The notes beneath the pieces are model-generated. The model was not told the DNA's origin and did not search any database. It saw nothing but the letters and a program-made list of their open reading frames with translations. From positions 1 to 20,855 of the IMG/VR virus record IMGVR_UViG_3300035698_004879: DNA of 20,855 nt; one strand, 5' to 3'. A program made the translations under genes and the position numbers. The DNA is from a virus. Shown here piece by piece: positions 7,197 through 14,049 of the stretch; the first letter of the stretch is position 1; every line of letters starts with the position of its first letter.

Positions 7197-7442
7197 TTAT
7201 TCCCAAGTATCGTATGTCATTATAACATCTATTACCTCATCAAGGCAATCTTTAAAGGATATATCTCTCGTCATGTTTTCGTGTGTTTTAATCGCATTCC
7301 CTGATTCATAGGCACTACCGTCAGCGAGGTTATCTAAACTTTCGGATTGCATTGACTTAATAAGTTCAATTAACTTCTGTGTTTCATCTTGGGCTAACCA
7401 GTCTTCGTGATGAGCTTTATCAACTTTCAGTATTTTCGCCAT
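7197..7442 (-). CDS. Small acidic helical protein, 81 aa, unknown
   Basis: Overlaps the 3' end of the portal gene by 23 bases, indicating translational coupling. The product is acidic and mainly helical (MAKILKVDKAHHEDWLAQ..., FKDCLDEVIDVIMTYDTWE), without metal ligands or membrane segment. The place after the portal is often used by head-completion or adaptor genes, but this sequence is short for one. Function not recognised. Confidence 0.6.
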   Translation of the reverse strand: MAKILKVDKAHHEDWLAQDETQKLIELIKSMQSESLDNLADGSAYESGNAIKTHENMTRDISFKDCLDEVIDVIMTYDTWE

Positions 7443-9495
7443 CGCTCTTCTTCCCCATTATAAGTTTTTTAAGAGTCTGCATAAGCCCTTTGTTAACTCC
7501 ATCTTTCGCTGTGAGTTCGCGGCTTATCTCGTCAAGTCGTGCCTCTACGCTTACATTTCTCGCCTCTTCGTTGGCTTTATTGGCTTCTGCGGCTGCTTTC
7601 AGGGCTTCCTGTCTTAACTTCTCGTTTTCAAATTCAGCGGTTTTAGCCTTTATATCCACCTCTTTTTCTTTTGCGGCAATCTCTCTCTCTTTTATTTCCA
7701 TCTCTTTTTGTGCCATCTGTTCTTCTGGGGTCGGGGGCGGCGGCTTAGGGTTATCGGGGAATAGCTCATCAAGATCGTCAATGCCGAGTGCTTCCACATA
7801 ACGTCTGGTAATTATATCTTTTCTTTTTTGGTCGGTTATCTTGCCCCCATCTACAAGTTCCATTAATGCCTGCGCCTTGAGTCTTCTCTGGCTATTTGTA
7901 ATAACCTCGGGATCGCTTACAGGAACTATATCACAATCATCGGTATTGTAATCATCAACACTTATCGCCTCAGTTGAGTCAAGAACGCGGTAATAATCTA
8001 TATCGCTGAGATACAGTTTATTTAATCTGAATAACTTCTTAAACTCTTTTTTGAGTGAGCGGTGAATACGCCTGTATATGGATGTCGTTGTAGCTAATCC
8101 CTGTTCAAGCATTGTGAGTGTCGTTGTCGCGGGTACGCCAGCAGGAGGAGGTTTCCCTGCCATTAAATCTGTGGATGAAGAGAACTCCTTTGCTGAATCA
8201 ATCATAAGGTTAAGGAGATTATACAGCACAAGAGAGGGTTCGTTCGTAGGGATTTTATAGAACGATTTGCTTAAATCCTCACCTCTATGGTTTACCGCTT
8301 TCCATTCACCGATTTCAAACTCAAGATTACCGCCTTCTCTTCCGGCTTTAAGCGCAACTTTCTGGCTTACGAAACCGCCGCTAAGATTATTTAGCGTTCC
8401 GGCATCAAGAAGTTGGTTGAGGGTTGTATTTACGACTTTATTGCTATTGCTGAGAAGTATTCCGAACCCGATAGGGTAGAATGAACCGTCAATAGGAGGT
8501 AAGAACCTATAGTCCGTGAAATATTGGACTGGTTCGATTCTTATGAGTTTGCCTTTTTTGTCTTCCTTAATTCCGTCAATATCCCATCGTGCAACTATTC
8601 TGACGGTAGTCTGACTTTGTTTATGGACTGTGGCGATATAGGGTTCTTTATATCCGTCATCATCTACATCAAGCCACCGATGCTGTTCGTAGAATGTATG
8701 AGATGCGTCTTTATCATTGTTGTCGTTTTTGCCTTTCTTTTTGTCATCTTCATCTGTCTGGGCATTACCAAAATCCCATTTAATGAATGTCCCCGCATTT
8801 ATCCTTTCTACAATTTCATTCGGGTACAGCGTGTATACGTGAGTTATACGGTTTACGCTGTCAAGGCTTTTTGCCCAGTAATTAACAACAACATCATCTG
8901 CGCTGTAATATTCAGATACATTCTTGCCATTAACAAAGTTTTTGAACGTTTTCTTATAAGCAAGCCCGACAATAGGAAGAACCATTAAAAGCCTGTCCAT
9001 GCCATCTTCCCAGCCATCCATTACTTCGAGAATCTGGTAACTCATGTGTGCGCCTACTCTGTCGGCTCTCTTCCTTTTTTCTCCTTCTGGGTCAGCACCA
9101 ACTACTTTGCCCTTGACAATCTGTTCGTCTTTAATAAGATTTGCAGACGCTCGGGATGCAAACTGTAATGCCGCCTGAGCAATGATAGGATACATTATAT
9201 TCGCGGCTTTCTTCCATGGAAATGCCTTTGGAGTAGGAATCATCTTGGCAAGTTTAACTGCCTTTTCTGTCTGGAGTTCCCATTCTGCGCGGCTTTCTTT
9301 GTCGATATCGTGTTCCTCAATAACCGTTCGAGCAATAAGATTAAGTTTTTCTTCGTTAAAGAATTTCTTATTGGTGGCGATGTTGGTCATTTCCATCATC
9401 TGCTCATAGATATTCTTCTCGTATTGCTCTGCTTGTTCCGCCGTGATTTCTGGAGCAACGCTTTCTTCTTCTACAGCCGCTATATCTTCTATCAT
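7420..9495 (-). CDS. Portal protein, 691 aa
   Basis: The length, the gene order after the large terminase, and the sequence all fit a large portal protein of the P22-like/podovirus group. The N-terminal wing includes FPWKKAANIMYPIIAQAALQFASRA, a typical segment in which the portal family places W-K-x-A-x-N-x-x-x-P. A middle beta-rich region ends with PVQYFTDYRFLPPIDGSFYPIGFGILL. The long crown/stem helix region (LLNLMIDSAKEFSSSTDLMAGKPPP, LEQGLATTTSIYRRIHRSLKKEFKKLFRLN) follows. From about residue 580 a proline run leads into a 100-residue charged coiled coil, which would form the internal barrel. Twelve copies would make the packaging channel at the capsid vertex. SD GAGGTG lies before the ATG. 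Confidence 0.9.
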   Translation of the reverse strand: MIEDIAAVEEESVAPEITAEQAEQYEKNIYEQMMEMTNIATNKKFFNEEKLNLIARTVIEEHDIDKESRAEWELQTEKAVKLAKMIPTPKAFPWKKAANIMYPIIAQAALQFASRASANLIKDEQIVKGKVVGADPEGEKRKRADRVGAHMSYQILEVMDGWEDGMDRLLMVLPIVGLAYKKTFKNFVNGKNVSEYYSADDVVVNYWAKSLDSVNRITHVYTLYPNEIVERINAGTFIKWDFGNAQTDEDDKKKGKNDNNDKDASHTFYEQHRWLDVDDDGYKEPYIATVHKQSQTTVRIVARWDIDGIKEDKKGKLIRIEPVQYFTDYRFLPPIDGSFYPIGFGILLSNSNKVVNTTLNQLLDAGTLNNLSGGFVSQKVALKAGREGGNLEFEIGEWKAVNHRGEDLSKSFYKIPTNEPSLVLYNLLNLMIDSAKEFSSSTDLMAGKPPPAGVPATTTLTMLEQGLATTTSIYRRIHRSLKKEFKKLFRLNKLYLSDIDYYRVLDSTEAISVDDYNTDDCDIVPVSDPEVITNSQRRLKAQALMELVDGGKITDQKRKDIITRRYVEALGIDDLDELFPDNPKPPPPTPEEQMAQKEMEIKEREIAAKEKEVDIKAKTAEFENEKLRQEALKAAAEANKANEEARNVSVEARLDEISRELTAKDGVNKGLMQTLKKLIMGKKSDGENTES

Positions 9496-9508
9496 TCTTC
9501 ACCTCATA

Positions 9509-9751
9509 TTATTCTCTGAACATTAATATCGTTTCATTGCCGCCTATTGCACACAATTCATCTCCCCGAAAGTCATTATGCTGTATTGTACGACCGTCAT
9601 TAAACCAATAACAGGTAACATGGGGATTCTCGTCTGCCATTTCACCTTTTTCTTTCCTGATATATTTAACTTTTTCAACCACCATATTAACTGATGTGGC
9701 TATTTTAGGCGATACCATATCACCGGCAAAAACATCAATTTCTTTACGCAC
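9509..9751 (-). CDS. YodC/DUF2158-like small protein, 80 aa
   Basis: Begins with GTG, which has GGAGG 8 bases upstream. The layout GDMVSPK, then SVNMVVEKV, then HVTCYWFNDGRTIQHNDFRGDELCAI matches the small YodC-like family. In that family a GD-V-L opening is followed by M-V and then V-C-WF-G and F-ELE segments, forming a compact beta barrel. The biochemical function of that family is unknown. Here it lies between the lipoprotein and portal genes. The assignment is by pattern only. Confidence 0.6.
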   Translation of the reverse strand: MRKEIDVFAGDMVSPKIATSVNMVVEKVKYIRKEKGEMADENPHVTCYWFNDGRTIQHNDFRGDELCAIGGNETILMFRE

Positions 9752-9754
9752 AGT

Positions 9755-10135
9755 CTATTCCTCCATAGTATCGGTACTGTCTGGTTCACCCTCAACAGGC
9801 TCTATTAACGGCGTAGGAGTTGGCTCTACTCGTATATTCCCCGCCGTAGTGAACTCAAAAACGTAATAAACACCATCTGCCCGCCTCACATACAGGTTTT
9901 CACCAATCTCAAGTTTATTCTTATAAATATATCCGATAACAGGAATCTGGGGGAAATGTACGCCTTTGTCTGGATTTGCAAGATATTCCTGTGGCGAAAT
10001 TGTTTGTGGTTGCGGTTGAATTTGCGGTTGAGTCTGTGTTACTGCCGGAGTAGGTGTAGTATTTTTAACGAGTCCATAACCGCATGACTGGAATAACACC
10101 GCAATTAGTAAGATGATAATGAGTTTCTTCGACAT
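9755..10135 (-). CDS. Putative lipoprotein with Pro/Gln-rich linker, 126 aa (alternative upstream start at 10240)
   Basis: From the ATG at 10135 the protein begins MSKKLIIILLIAVLFQSCG: two Lys, a hydrophobic core and a Cys at residue 18, a signal peptidase II type leader with an imperfect lipobox (FQSC). A Pro/Thr/Gln-rich linker and a compact C-terminal domain with YVRRADGVYYVFEF and a TPTPLIEP tail follow. SD AGAGGG lies 8 bases upstream. The same frame is open to an ATG at 10240 that overlaps the previous stop (ATGA) and has its own SD (AGAGG). That form would carry 35 extra residues, rich in Phe, Arg and Lys. A membrane-anchored phage lipoprotein could act in lysis (outer-spanin-like) or superinfection exclusion; the sequence does not decide. 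Confidence 0.6.
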   Translation of the reverse strand: MSKKLIIILLIAVLFQSCGYGLVKNTTPTPAVTQTQPQIQPQPQTISPQEYLANPDKGVHFPQIPVIGYIYKNKLEIGENLYVRRADGVYYVFEFTTAGNIRVEPTPTPLIEPVEGEPDSTDTMEE

Positions 10136-10236
10136 GTTTGCATCCCTCTCTTTAGATATGTAATTAACTTTATCCTCTTCTATAACACCTTTTCTAAAAA
10201 AAAGCAAGAAGTATTTTCTAAAAAAATTAAATATCC

Positions 10237-10422
10237 TCATTTAAACCTCTCTTTGTTTTGCTTGATATAGTCAGTCCAACACGTTATACAATGACATTTA
10301 ATCTGACAACACGACTTATCCTCATACATACATCCACGCCCGAACATTACATCAACAACCCGCTTCCACGTTCTAATATTACGAATCCTTGACGTATTTA
10401 TCGTTTCAGTCTCACGTTCCAT
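10237..10422 (-). CDS. Small Cys-rich protein, 61 aa
   Basis: I start at the ATG at 10422, which has GGGAGG 4 bases upstream; the frame is open further to an ATG-less upstream region overlapping the terminase end. The C-terminal half carries CMYEDKSCCQIKCHCITC, six Cys within 18 residues, and so probably binds zinc or another metal. No family is recognised. It overlaps the start region of the lipoprotein gene by ATGA. Confidence 0.6.
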   Translation of the reverse strand: MERETETINTSRIRNIRTWKRVVDVMFGRGCMYEDKSCCQIKCHCITCWTDYIKQNKERFK

Positions 10423-10432
10423 TTGACCTCCC

Positions 10433-11815
10433 TTAATATCCGGTTTCATCTACGTTAGCCCGTCTATCCTCACCCTTTGAATATTTATTACGCTCACGTT
10501 CCTCAGTCACATCAAAATCATCGTCATCGCCCATAATTTCCTCATAGAATGTTTGTAATAGGGCTTCTGCCACATCTGGTGATGGTAGATTTCTCTGTTT
10601 GCCCTTCATGTGTTTTTTTGTTTCTATTACTATTTGACCTTTACCGTTTGGATCATATTCGGGATTTGTCAAGTCAGCAATAAGTTCAGTGTCATCGGGT
10701 ATATCGGCATTTTTTAGCCAATCCCTCATCCTGCCCCACATTTCAGCACGTTTATTAAAATACTTTGCTTTGTCGTCTGCTTTCTCTCCTGAATTTGCCT
10801 CCGTGCAATGTCTCCCCATAGCTGTTTTAAGATGGTCAACCACGCCTGCGCCCATGTTACCCACGTCAATATAAGTATAGCCCACCTCATGTTCATCCTG
10901 TGTAACCGCGATATGTCTCGCCATTTCTATTGTATTAAATTTCTGGTACTTCTTTATTTCAAGGATTTTCAGCCCTTTCCTTACACAGATAACACTTTTG
11001 TCATCTCCGAACCGTGCTATATCAACCCCCATAATTACCGGAGCATACTGGTAATTTGGGTATTTAAGCTCTCTACTAACCGCGGCATTGACTAAACTAA
11101 ACGGAATGAATTGCCTACTCTGAGATGCATTCCAACTACAGAAAAATTCTTGTTCGATAAGGTCTTCTGGCATTCCCCCCGCGCGTTCTTGCTCAATATC
11201 CTCTTCTGTAACAGCTCCAGTGTCTCTAATTGTCAATAACTCAGAAAACCAAATATGTGGGTTCTTTTTAGCTGTATTATATAATTCATAGCCATGCGTC
11301 ATCCCTCGGGGCGTATACGGGAATATTGCCCATCCGGAATTTTCAACTAAGATTGGTCTTATATATTGCCATGCCATAGGGTTTTGAATAGAATATTCAG
11401 AGAATACACAGCCTATTGGGTTCGTTCCCATAATAGCATCAAATTTATCAGTTCCTACTACTTGGAATATTGAGTTGTTCCTTAGTGTTAATTTCATTTC
11501 TGTACTGTTTTTGCCGACTATCATCTCTGGGGGAAAGTGGTCTAAGAACTTAAATCCAGCCTTATCCATGCCGTCCCAGATGATTTTTTTCCCTTGGGCA
11601 TACGTTGGCAGAAAGTAATAATATGACCCTACTACTTGACACGCTTGTTCCGCCATAACATTTATACAGGTTTTATCTTTCCCTGCGCGCCTATGCCACA
11701 CCGCGATACATCTCTTGTACCCTACTTTAATTGAATTTGATAGTTTCCTTTGATAATCTCTCGCAATGAATTTATACGGAAGTGTTACCTCTTTCTTAAC
11801 AACATTATTGTTCAT
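10433..11815 (-). CDS. terL: Terminase large subunit (packaging ATPase/nuclease), 460 aa
   Basis: The ATPase domain comes first. Walker A is WHRRAGKDKT (residues 40-49) and Walker B ends in GCVFSEY (135-141, with the catalytic Glu at 140). The coupling motif region is FPYTPRGMTHG. The C-terminal RNase H-like nuclease has the first Asp in IMGVDIARFGDD (D265), the second in YTYIDVGNMGAG (D317), and a third in SPDVAEAL near the end. All hallmark residues are present and the length is normal. The enzyme drives DNA into the prohead through the portal and cuts the concatemer. No small terminase is recognisable among the short upstream genes. The ATG overlaps the stop of the upstream 53-aa gene (ATGA). 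Confidence 0.93.
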   Translation of the reverse strand: MNNNVVKKEVTLPYKFIARDYQRKLSNSIKVGYKRCIAVWHRRAGKDKTCINVMAEQACQVVGSYYYFLPTYAQGKKIIWDGMDKAGFKFLDHFPPEMIVGKNSTEMKLTLRNNSIFQVVGTDKFDAIMGTNPIGCVFSEYSIQNPMAWQYIRPILVENSGWAIFPYTPRGMTHGYELYNTAKKNPHIWFSELLTIRDTGAVTEEDIEQERAGGMPEDLIEQEFFCSWNASQSRQFIPFSLVNAAVSRELKYPNYQYAPVIMGVDIARFGDDKSVICVRKGLKILEIKKYQKFNTIEMARHIAVTQDEHEVGYTYIDVGNMGAGVVDHLKTAMGRHCTEANSGEKADDKAKYFNKRAEMWGRMRDWLKNADIPDDTELIADLTNPEYDPNGKGQIVIETKKHMKGKQRNLPSPDVAEALLQTFYEEIMGDDDDFDVTEERERNKYSKGEDRRANVDETGY

Positions 11816-11973
11816 GTAATATCCTTCACCTGCTTTTCGGTTAATTTAACGCTGTCGGTATATTCAGGACTCGGTTCTTGAACGTAGATATATCCTCTAC
11901 CACAGCAATTAGGGCAAGAAGTTCTAACGAATCTAACGTTTGGTCTGAGTTTTCTTTTCTCGTTTTGACTCAT
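11812..11973 (-). CDS. Single zinc-knuckle protein, 53 aa
   Basis: A short frame with an ATGA overlap at both ends: its start overlaps the stop of the upstream gene and its stop overlaps the terminase start. It contains CPNCCGRGYIY, one CxxCxGxG knuckle of DnaJ type, between a basic N-terminus and a Lys/Glu-rich C-terminus. With one knuckle it would need to dimerise, or pair with another protein, to bind zinc. It shares the knuckle with the 93-aa protein at 943-1224. Position directly ahead of the large terminase is where a small terminase would be, but it is too short and lacks a helix-turn-helix. Confidence 0.65.
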   Translation of the reverse strand: MSQNEKRKLRPNVRFVRTSCPNCCGRGYIYVQEPSPEYTDSVKLTEKQVKDIT

Positions 11974-12188
11974 TTCTTCCCCTTCTCTTTCTTGCCCGTT
12001 CTCGGGTTTATTCCCCTGACTCTTTTATCAAGACAGACTCCACTCATACACTGGATATTATACTTCTTGCACCACATAATATTCGCTGGGTATCCCCGAT
12101 TATAAGGTTCTGATTTAACCTCATTACAGTTACCTTCTTTAATACACTCCTTAATTTGTGTGCTGAATGGTTTATATAGGTCAGTCAT
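11970..12188 (-). CDS. Small Cys-containing protein, 72 aa
   Basis: Start ATG at 12188 has AGAGGAA 5 bases upstream and overlaps the stop of the preceding gene. The sequence MTDLYKPFSTQIKECIKEGN leads into RGYPANIMWCKKYNIQCMSG with four to five Cys, then a strongly basic tail (NPRTGKKEKGKK). A metal-binding or DNA-binding role is plausible. No family is recognised. Confidence 0.6.
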   Translation of the reverse strand: MTDLYKPFSTQIKECIKEGNCNEVKSEPYNRGYPANIMWCKKYNIQCMSGVCLDKRVRGINPRTGKKEKGKK

Positions 12189-12340
12189 TCTATTTCCTCT
12201 AATATATCGCACAGTTCTGCGAATTGCTTCATTAAAAACCTAACCTCTGGTAAATAAAAGTCTCCGCCAAGTTCGCCTAAATTATTTTCATATGCTAACA
12301 CATTTTTCTTAATTATGCTTATTTTAGTTTTTTTATTCAT
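12185..12340 (-). CDS. Small helical protein, 51 aa
   Basis: A short frame overlapped by ATGA on both sides and preceded by GGGAGGAAGC. The product MNKKTKISIIKKNVLAYENN continues as GELGGDFYLPEVRFLMKQF with an acidic helical end. It looks like a small soluble helical protein. The coupling on both sides is the main support; function unknown. Confidence 0.55.
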   Translation of the reverse strand: MNKKTKISIIKKNVLAYENNLGELGGDFYLPEVRFLMKQFAELCDILEEIE

Positions 12341-12744
12341 TTTGCTTCCTCCCTTATTTCTGCCCGTATTCTGTTTTCGATATATCTGACAATTACTTCT
12401 TCGTCATGCTGTCCATACTCCCATGTTCCCTCCATCACAATATCATCAGTCCACTCGGCTTTCACGGCATCCATGCCCGCGGTGAGTCCACCCAAATCAT
12501 CGTCAGTTATTTCAAGCGTCCGCTCCGCAGCTTCTAACAGCCCCGAAGTGCTATCCTCATGGGTTTTTGTAGAATAGCCCGCGTCATAGTAAAAAGTATC
12601 ACCAAAGATAATATTCGGTTCATTAGGAATATAGATATCTGCTATATCATAGCTTACGTCTCTCCATGCGGAATAAATCATAATGCCTAATATTAAACAT
12701 ACAGCTATTGCGCCTCCCAGTATCCCATATATATATGATTTCAT
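12337..12744 (-). CDS. Single-pass membrane protein, 135 aa
   Basis: The N-terminus MKSYIYGILGGAIAVCLILG continues as a hydrophobic segment to about residue 26 (IMIYSAW), giving one transmembrane helix or an uncleaved signal anchor. The remaining 105 residues are acidic and probably outside the cytoplasm. There is no Cys lipobox. SD AAAGGAGG overlaps the end of the upstream gene. It might be a holin-like or exclusion protein by its size, but it has one helix and a large soluble domain, so I do not assign it. Confidence 0.6.
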   Translation of the reverse strand: MKSYIYGILGGAIAVCLILGIMIYSAWRDVSYDIADIYIPNEPNIIFGDTFYYDAGYSTKTHEDSTSGLLEAAERTLEITDDDLGGLTAGMDAVKAEWTDDIVMEGTWEYGQHDEEVIVRYIENRIRAEIREEAK

Positions 12745-12938
12745 GCTTCCTCCTTTATCATCTCTAATAATTTTGCTTGGTATTTCTGCATTTTTGCGTG
12801 TGTGCCGTGTTTATGGCAGAGGTCAATTGTTAGTTTTATATGATTGCCATACCTCAATTCAATAACAGAATCAAACTTTACAGGACTTGCATAACCGCAC
12901 CCAGGGACATCGCATGTATAGAAATGTTTTTGTGACAC
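12741..12938 (-). CDS. Small zinc-finger protein, 65 aa
   Basis: GTG start overlapping the preceding stop (TAGTG), with GAGGAG upstream. Cys9 and Cys14 (TCDVPGCGY) and Cys41 with His44 (LCHKHGT) form a CxxxxC...CxxH zinc site joined by a beta hairpin, then a C-terminal helix (AKMQKYQAKLLEMIKEEA). This layout resembles small phage and actinobacterial proteins of the type C-x-x-C...C-x-x-H. Function unknown, perhaps DNA or protein binding. Confidence 0.6.
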   Translation of the reverse strand: MSQKHFYTCDVPGCGYASPVKFDSVIELRYGNHIKLTIDLCHKHGTHAKMQKYQAKLLEMIKEEA

Positions 12939-13144
12939 TACTTCTCCTCGGTAGATTTTATTTTATTTTCAAACTCTTTTCTATCAACAAGAATACTATT
13001 CCTCCCAATAAAATGGATTTCACTAGCTAACACATCTTCCTTTTGCCAATCACACCAATAAGATATAGTATCAAGATTAATAGATACTTTTGTTTGCCTT
13101 TTATGCCCATTATTGGTAATTAAAGAGAATTTACCTATTACCAT
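12938..13144 (-). CDS. Small beta-rich protein, 68 aa, unknown
   Basis: ATG with CAGGAGGAAGTA upstream, placed 19 bases after a structured leader (13163-13249). The sequence MVIGKFSLITNNGHKRQTKV then INLDTISYWCDWQ and SEIHFIGRNSILVDRKEF suggests a small beta sheet of four or five strands with a helical end. No domain is recognised. The structured leader suggests its translation is regulated. Confidence 0.55.
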   Translation of the reverse strand: MVIGKFSLITNNGHKRQTKVSINLDTISYWCDWQKEDVLASEIHFIGRNSILVDRKEFENKIKSTEEK

Positions 13145-13162
13145 TACTTCCTCCTGTTTTAA

Positions 13163-13249
13163 AAGGGGTGATAGCGCGAAAGGAGAGCCGTTTATGGCTT
13201 ATCGCTATTTTTCCTAAGCGGCAATGCACCCCTTAATATGGTCTCCTTT
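13163..13249 (-). promoter_or_regulatory. Structured leader L4 ahead of the 68-aa gene
   Basis: On the minus strand AAGGGGTG (13234-13227) pairs with CACCCCTT (13170-13163). Inside this, ATAGCG pairs with CGCTAT (13208-13203 with 13176-13171), enclosing a hairpin AGCC/GGCT (13199-13196 with 13189-13186). A further 8-base pairing, AAAGGAGA (13249-13242) with TCTCCTTT (13186-13179), competes with this and also resembles an SD / anti-SD pair. No T-tract follows, so it is more likely a translational or stability element than a terminator. Confidence 0.55.
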
Positions 13250-13266
13250 TAAATAAGGGCTATTCC

Positions 13267-13509
13267 TTACATAAATACATCATCATTCTTCGCACCACGC
13301 TTTGACATTGCCTGTGGATATGATGGGTCATGGAATTTAACAAGTACCTTACCCTCGGCCCCGTGTTCGTGTTGTATAAGTTTGTCTATTTTGCGTTCAA
13401 TGCCATTCAGCTGATCTGACTGCATTTTTACTGCTCTGCGAATCCGTTCAATTTTCTCCGTATTGTCAATTTCTGACCAATATTTTTCACGGCCGGCTTC
13501 TTTACACAT
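13267..13509 (-). CDS. Small charged protein beginning MCKEAG, 80 aa
   Basis: Begins MCKEAGREKYWSEI and contains a helical, coiled-coil-like middle (KIERIRRAVKMQSDQLNGI, then ERKIDKLIQHEHG) with a basic C-terminus. Its first codons and 30 upstream bases are nearly the same as those of the next gene upstream (13584-13853), so the two genes share a duplicated leader and start, although the rest of the proteins differs. SD AAAGGAGG. Function unknown. Confidence 0.6.
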   Translation of the reverse strand: MCKEAGREKYWSEIDNTEKIERIRRAVKMQSDQLNGIERKIDKLIQHEHGAEGKVLVKFHDPSYPQAMSKRGAKNDDVFM

Positions 13510-13523
13510 CTTTACTTCCTCCT

Positions 13524-13595
13524 TTGGTTTTTGATAGGTGGTGATAATTCACCCCCTAATATAGTCTACTTTAACCAATGCTGTTAAAACCTATC
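13524..13595 (-). promoter_or_regulatory. Structured leader L3 (duplicate of L2b) ahead of the 80-aa gene
   Basis: The minus-strand arm GATAGGT (13595-13589) lies inside the last codons of the upstream gene and pairs with ACCTATC (13539-13533). A 5-bp hairpin GGTGA/TCACC sits just inside the 3' arm. Directly after the stem comes CAAAAACCAAAGGAGG, whose AACCAA can pair with TTGGTT (13578-13573) in the loop, making a pseudoknot next to the SD. The 3' part matches leader L2b closely (TATCACC, then CAAAAACCAAAGG, then AGGAAGTAAA). The architecture is that of a translation-controlling RNA. Confidence 0.6.
13558..13587 (-). promoter_or_regulatory. Possible weak promoter within leader L3
   Basis: Minus-strand TTAACA (13587-13582), 18-base spacer, TATATT (13563-13558): each box has five of six consensus matches. 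It overlaps the end of the 89-aa gene. If active, the transcript would lack the 5' arm of leader L3, so this conflicts with the proposed fold or provides an unregulated form. Confidence 0.35.
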
Positions 13596-13853
13596 AAGAG
13601 TTTTATTGATGCCATTAAGAATCTCCCTTATTAAGTTTATGTGTGAGTTTGTTGTATGTAAATCGCCGTCTGCAGGAGATTTACTATCAGGAGCAACCTC
13701 TGCTGGCTCCTCTCCCATCATTTTACCCGTTATATTCTCCGCCTTGACTCTTAGAGAAATAGCGTTTTGAACCAAATCAGATGAATTTTGTCTAACTTCT
13801 GCTGAAAATAATTCTTTCTGAGGTGCTTTAGCAACTCCTGAGTCTTTACACAT
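13584..13853 (-). CDS. Small protein beginning MCKDSG, 89 aa
   Basis: Starts MCKDSGVAKAPQKELFSAEV with SD AAAGGGAGG. A middle helix (SDLVQNAISLRVKAENITGK) is followed by a Pro/Ala/Asp-rich linker and a C-terminal amphipathic helix (SHINLIREILNGINKTLDRF). No Cys pair beyond position 2 and no membrane segment. The start and leader are shared with the 80-aa gene downstream. Small proteins of this kind are common in phage genomes, and I recognise no family. Confidence 0.6.
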   Translation of the reverse strand: MCKDSGVAKAPQKELFSAEVRQNSSDLVQNAISLRVKAENITGKMMGEEPAEVAPDSKSPADGDLHTTNSHINLIREILNGINKTLDRF

Positions 13854-13868
13854 TTTACTTCCTCCCTT

Positions 13869-13939
13869 TGGTTTTTGTTAAGCGGTGATATTGGCTCTCG
13901 TTATAATCCGCATTACACACAATATCCAAAACCACCGCT
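13869..13939 (-). promoter_or_regulatory. Structured leader L2b with pseudoknot potential, ahead of the 89-aa gene
   Basis: Minus-strand AGCGGT (13939-13934) pairs with ACCGCT (13886-13881). A second helix, GATATTG (13926-13920) with CAATATC (13893-13887), stacks directly on its 3' side. Between the two 5' arms is a 7-base bulge GGTTTTG (13933-13927). After the stem comes CAAAAACC (13877-13870), immediately before the SD AAAGGGAGG. GGTTTT and AAAACC are complementary, giving an H-type pseudoknot that abuts the ribosome site. The tail resembles that of preQ1 class I riboswitches, but the core is far too long. It is closely similar at its 3' end to L3. Confidence 0.65.
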
Positions 13940-13950
13940 GATTAATTTAA

Positions 13951-14039
13951 GGGGCTGGCAGAAACCGTTACACCGGCGTCACCGTATGACCCAAACGCCT
14001 ACTGGCGCCCACGTGCCCGTCTTTCAGAGCCACAGCCCC
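13951..14039 (-). ncRNA. GGGGCTG-closed structured RNA element L2a
   Basis: The minus strand reads TGGGGCTGTGGC at the 5' end and GCCAGCCCCTTAA at the 3' end, with closing stem GGGGCTG (14039-14033) with CAGCCCC (13957-13951), extended by GGC/GCC and GAAA/TTTC pairs. Inside are GC-rich hairpins (CGCC/GGCG and GTCA/TGAC within GGC/GCC). The element shares its closing stem and an internal GACGGG with L1. It lies between the 57-aa gene and leader L2b and has no T-tract. It may be a 5'-processed stability structure or an independent small RNA. Confidence 0.55.
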
Positions 14040-14049
14040 ATTATAGATA

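Noticed and set aside
11812-12188. Small terminase subunit among the short genes ahead of terL
   Set aside because: Neither small product has a helix-turn-helix or the usual 130-200 residue length; both are Cys-containing short proteins.
13179-13216. Seven-codon plus-strand frame with a perfect SD (MAYRYFS)
   Set aside because: It lies inside leader L4 on the opposite strand. The SD-like sequence is better explained by its pairing in the structured RNA, and the product is too short to support.
13524-13939. preQ1 class I riboswitch
   Set aside because: Only the A-rich tail and its pairing to an upstream loop resemble it. The stem and loop are several times longer than that class allows and the conserved core bases are absent.
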